Origin: Leptothoe spongobia TAU-MAC 1115
GTDB lineage: Bacteria; Cyanobacteriota; Cyanobacteriia; Phormidesmidales; Phormidesmidaceae
Direction of reading: 5' to 3'
Assembly (NCBI RefSeq): GCF_018739885.1
Contig: NZ_JADOES010000028.1
Span: 1-64,000, forward strand
Length of the DNA: 64,000 nucleotides
This document shows, in pieces, positions 62,544 through 64,000 of the stretch (position 1 is its first letter; the number at the start of each line of letters is the position of its first letter). Below the pieces are notes generated by a model. It saw only the letters and a list, made by a program, of their open reading frames with translations. It was not told where the DNA came from and ran no database searches. Both the position numbers and the translations under genes were made by a program.

Positions 62544-64000
62544 TTAAGAAGCTGACTTTTGAGCAGATAACAAGGGCTTATTATCAGCTGTGTTCTGAGG
62601 CATTTTAGCTGTTGGCAAAAATATGGTGCGTAGTAATCTAGCGGCTGCTCGTTGAGCTAAGTTGCGAGCTACGCGCTGTCCCATTTTTTGGGTTTCCGGT
62701 TTAGTTAGAACCTGGGGCACGAATTTAACAATGGTGCCGCCATTCATGCCTTTTGTTTCTCCCAGTAGACCCATAATACGGCTGATATGCTCCCACTCTT
62801 TAGCCATAGGAGTTGAAGTTGCTTTAGGCGATGGCTGCACTGACGATGCGCGAGTGACGACAGTCTGTAGCCGTTTGACCAGACTATAGCCAAATTGGTC
62901 CAGACTTTTGGCTAGTTCATCGGCAATATGGTCGCGAATATGGTCGCCTCGTTCTGAGAATAAATAGTCAATGGTTTGCTGTAGGACTTTTTCCAGATCA
63001 TAATCCTTGCTATCACGAGCGTTGCGCAGCAGATTTTCTAACCGATTCCAGCGGAAGTCGCCGTCCTTAAATAGCAATTCTTGAAGCGATTGACGTAGTT
63101 CGGGAGAGGGATCGGTGAGTAGCCGTTTAGCGACGTAAGGATATGCTTTACTGAGAACTTTGAAGTTGGGATCAACGCTAATAGCAATGCCGTCTAGGGT
63201 GACCAGGGACCGAATAATCAGAGCATAGTAGGCTGGGACCCTGAAAGGGTATTCATACATTAGGGCGGAAAACTCATCGGTGATGCTTTTGAGATTGAGT
63301 TCGGCTACTGAAGCACCCAAGGCATTGTTAAAGACGGAGGCTAAGGCTGGAATAATTGGGTTTAGGTCTGTCTCAGGAGTTAAAAATTCTAGTTTGACGT
63401 AGTCGTTGGCCAGACCATCAAAATCCCGGTTAACCATATGGACAATGGCTTCGATTAGACCGTAGCGCTGATAGCTTTCTACATTGCACATCATGCCAAA
63501 GTCCAGGTAGGCCAGTTTGCCGTCATCGGTAACTAGCAAATTACCTGGATGGGGGTCTGCATGAAAGAAACCATGTTCTAATAGCTGTCTAAGGGAGCAT
63601 TGGACCCCAATTTCAACAATTTCGGTTGCACTTAAACCCTTGGATTCAAGGATTTCAGGTTCGGTGAGTTTAGTGCCATTGATCCACTCCATGGTGAGTA
63701 CGCGTCGAGCGGTCAACTCAGTGTAGATTTGAGGCACGATAATCTCTGGGATATATCCATAGAGGGACTCAAACAGTTGAGCATTTTCCCCTTCATGGTT
63801 ATAGTCCATCTCTTCAAAGATACGGGTACCAAACTCGTCCATTATGCTGACTAGGTCACTACGCACCACGCTTAGATGATTGCAAGCCCACTGGGCCATG
63901 CGCCGTAGTAGATAAATATCGCGGGTAATTTGTGCTGTTAGTCCTGGACGTTGCACCTTAATGGCGACGTCCTCGCCAGTTTTTAGTTTGCCTTTGTAGA
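62544..64000 (-). CDS. UbiB/ABC1-type atypical kinase, partial (5' end outside window)
   Basis: The last 485 or so residues of an AarF/ABC1/UbiB protein; the frame is open through the right edge (YKGKLKTGEDVAIKVQRPGL, containing the VAIKVQRPG motif with the ATP-site lysine). Further motifs are FEEMDYNHEGENAQLF, VLTMEWINGTKL and the HADPHPGNLLV loop with YLDFGMMCNV as the metal aspartate. UbiB proteins support quinone synthesis; plastid ABC1K forms regulate plastoquinone and tocopherol metabolism. The C-terminal end is KMPQNTADNKPLLSAQKSAS. Confidence 0.92.
   Translation of the reverse strand, partial: YKGKLKTGEDVAIKVQRPGLTAQITRDIYLLRRMAQWACNHLSVVRSDLVSIMDEFGTRIFEEMDYNHEGENAQLFESLYGYIPEIIVPQIYTELTARRVLTMEWINGTKLTEPEILESKGLSATEIVEIGVQCSLRQLLEHGFFHADPHPGNLLVTDDGKLAYLDFGMMCNVESYQRYGLIEAIVHMVNRDFDGLANDYVKLEFLTPETDLNPIIPALASVFNNALGASVAELNLKSITDEFSALMYEYPFRVPAYYALIIRSLVTLDGIAISVDPNFKVLSKAYPYVAKRLLTDPSPELRQSLQELLFKDGDFRWNRLENLLRNARDSKDYDLEKVLQQTIDYLFSERGDHIRDHIADELAKSLDQFGYSLVKRLQTVVTRASSVQPSPKATSTPMAKEWEHISRIMGLLGETKGMNGGTIVKFVPQVLTKPETQKMGQRVARNLAQRAAARLLRTIFLPTAKMPQNTADNKPLLSAQKSAS

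Noticed and set aside
1..64000. tRNA, rRNA, tmRNA, SRP RNA or RNase P RNA genes
   Set aside because: I scanned intergenic gaps for T-loop-like GGTTCGAATCC patterns and for signature stretches of the stable RNAs and found none; a covariance-model search would be decisive.

Overview
The window is chromosomal DNA of a cyanobacterium. The direct evidence is photosystem II genes (psbB, psbT, psbM), a psbB-linked 2Fe-2S protein, CP12, an NblB-like HEAT protein, an NdbB/NDC1-type quinone reductase, several cyanobacteria-restricted families, and the HIP1 octamer GCGATCGC recurring across the window (for example near 1262, 5595, 8825, 13151, 19744, 29576, 39870, 48549 and 61131). I cannot assign a genus. 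No rRNA, tRNA, CRISPR array, prophage or intact transposase gene was seen. The right end cuts a gene.

Layout. 1-2.8 kb is an eroding accessory cluster on the minus strand: a MarR regulator, a CDGSH iron-sulfur miniprotein, a broken NDH-2-like flavoprotein, DoxX and a 3'-truncated LigB-type dioxygenase. The flavoprotein remnant is split by a 291-bp non-autonomous element with terminal inverted repeats and an 11-bp target duplication; removing it restores the frame exactly. A repeated 13-mer suggests one MarR regulon resembling quinone-response loci. 2.8-16.4 kb has a Uma2 nuclease, bifunctional PutA, a protein whose start lies in a 41-bp tandem duplication, trpD, an MFS carrier, a CBS protein, nblB, an RsbW-like protein, dnaX and a BlaI/M56 regulator-protease pair. 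16.6-22.5 kb has a HAD hydrolase, rpsA, nrdR and the psbT-psbB / ferredoxin-like / psbM block with clear terminators. 22.5-34.9 kb has a TauE exporter, cobQ, a Ski2-like helicase pair, a PEP-CTERM protein, a lipid-A-disaccharide-synthase relative, an ABC exporter and a PATAN response regulator. 35.8-49.9 kb has ComF, a double histidine phosphatase, a dihydroorotase homologue lacking metal ligands, two signal peptidases, ndbB, GHL10, a TPR protein, a 5-FCL-like protein, a Xi-class GST and a NYN protein. 50.8-56.7 kb groups a CHASE2-kinase, a FecR-domain protein and a predicted outer-membrane barrel, a candidate envelope-signalling module. 56.7-64 kb has DAHP synthase, two small conserved proteins, CP12, a FIST protein, an anti-sigma-like protein and a UbiB-type kinase running off the end.

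Most of the window is housekeeping. The places most worth a second look are the MarR/quinone cluster with its MITE-like insertion, the CHASE2/FecR/barrel group, the BlaI operators with an orphan terminator beside them, and the metal-less dihydroorotase homologue.
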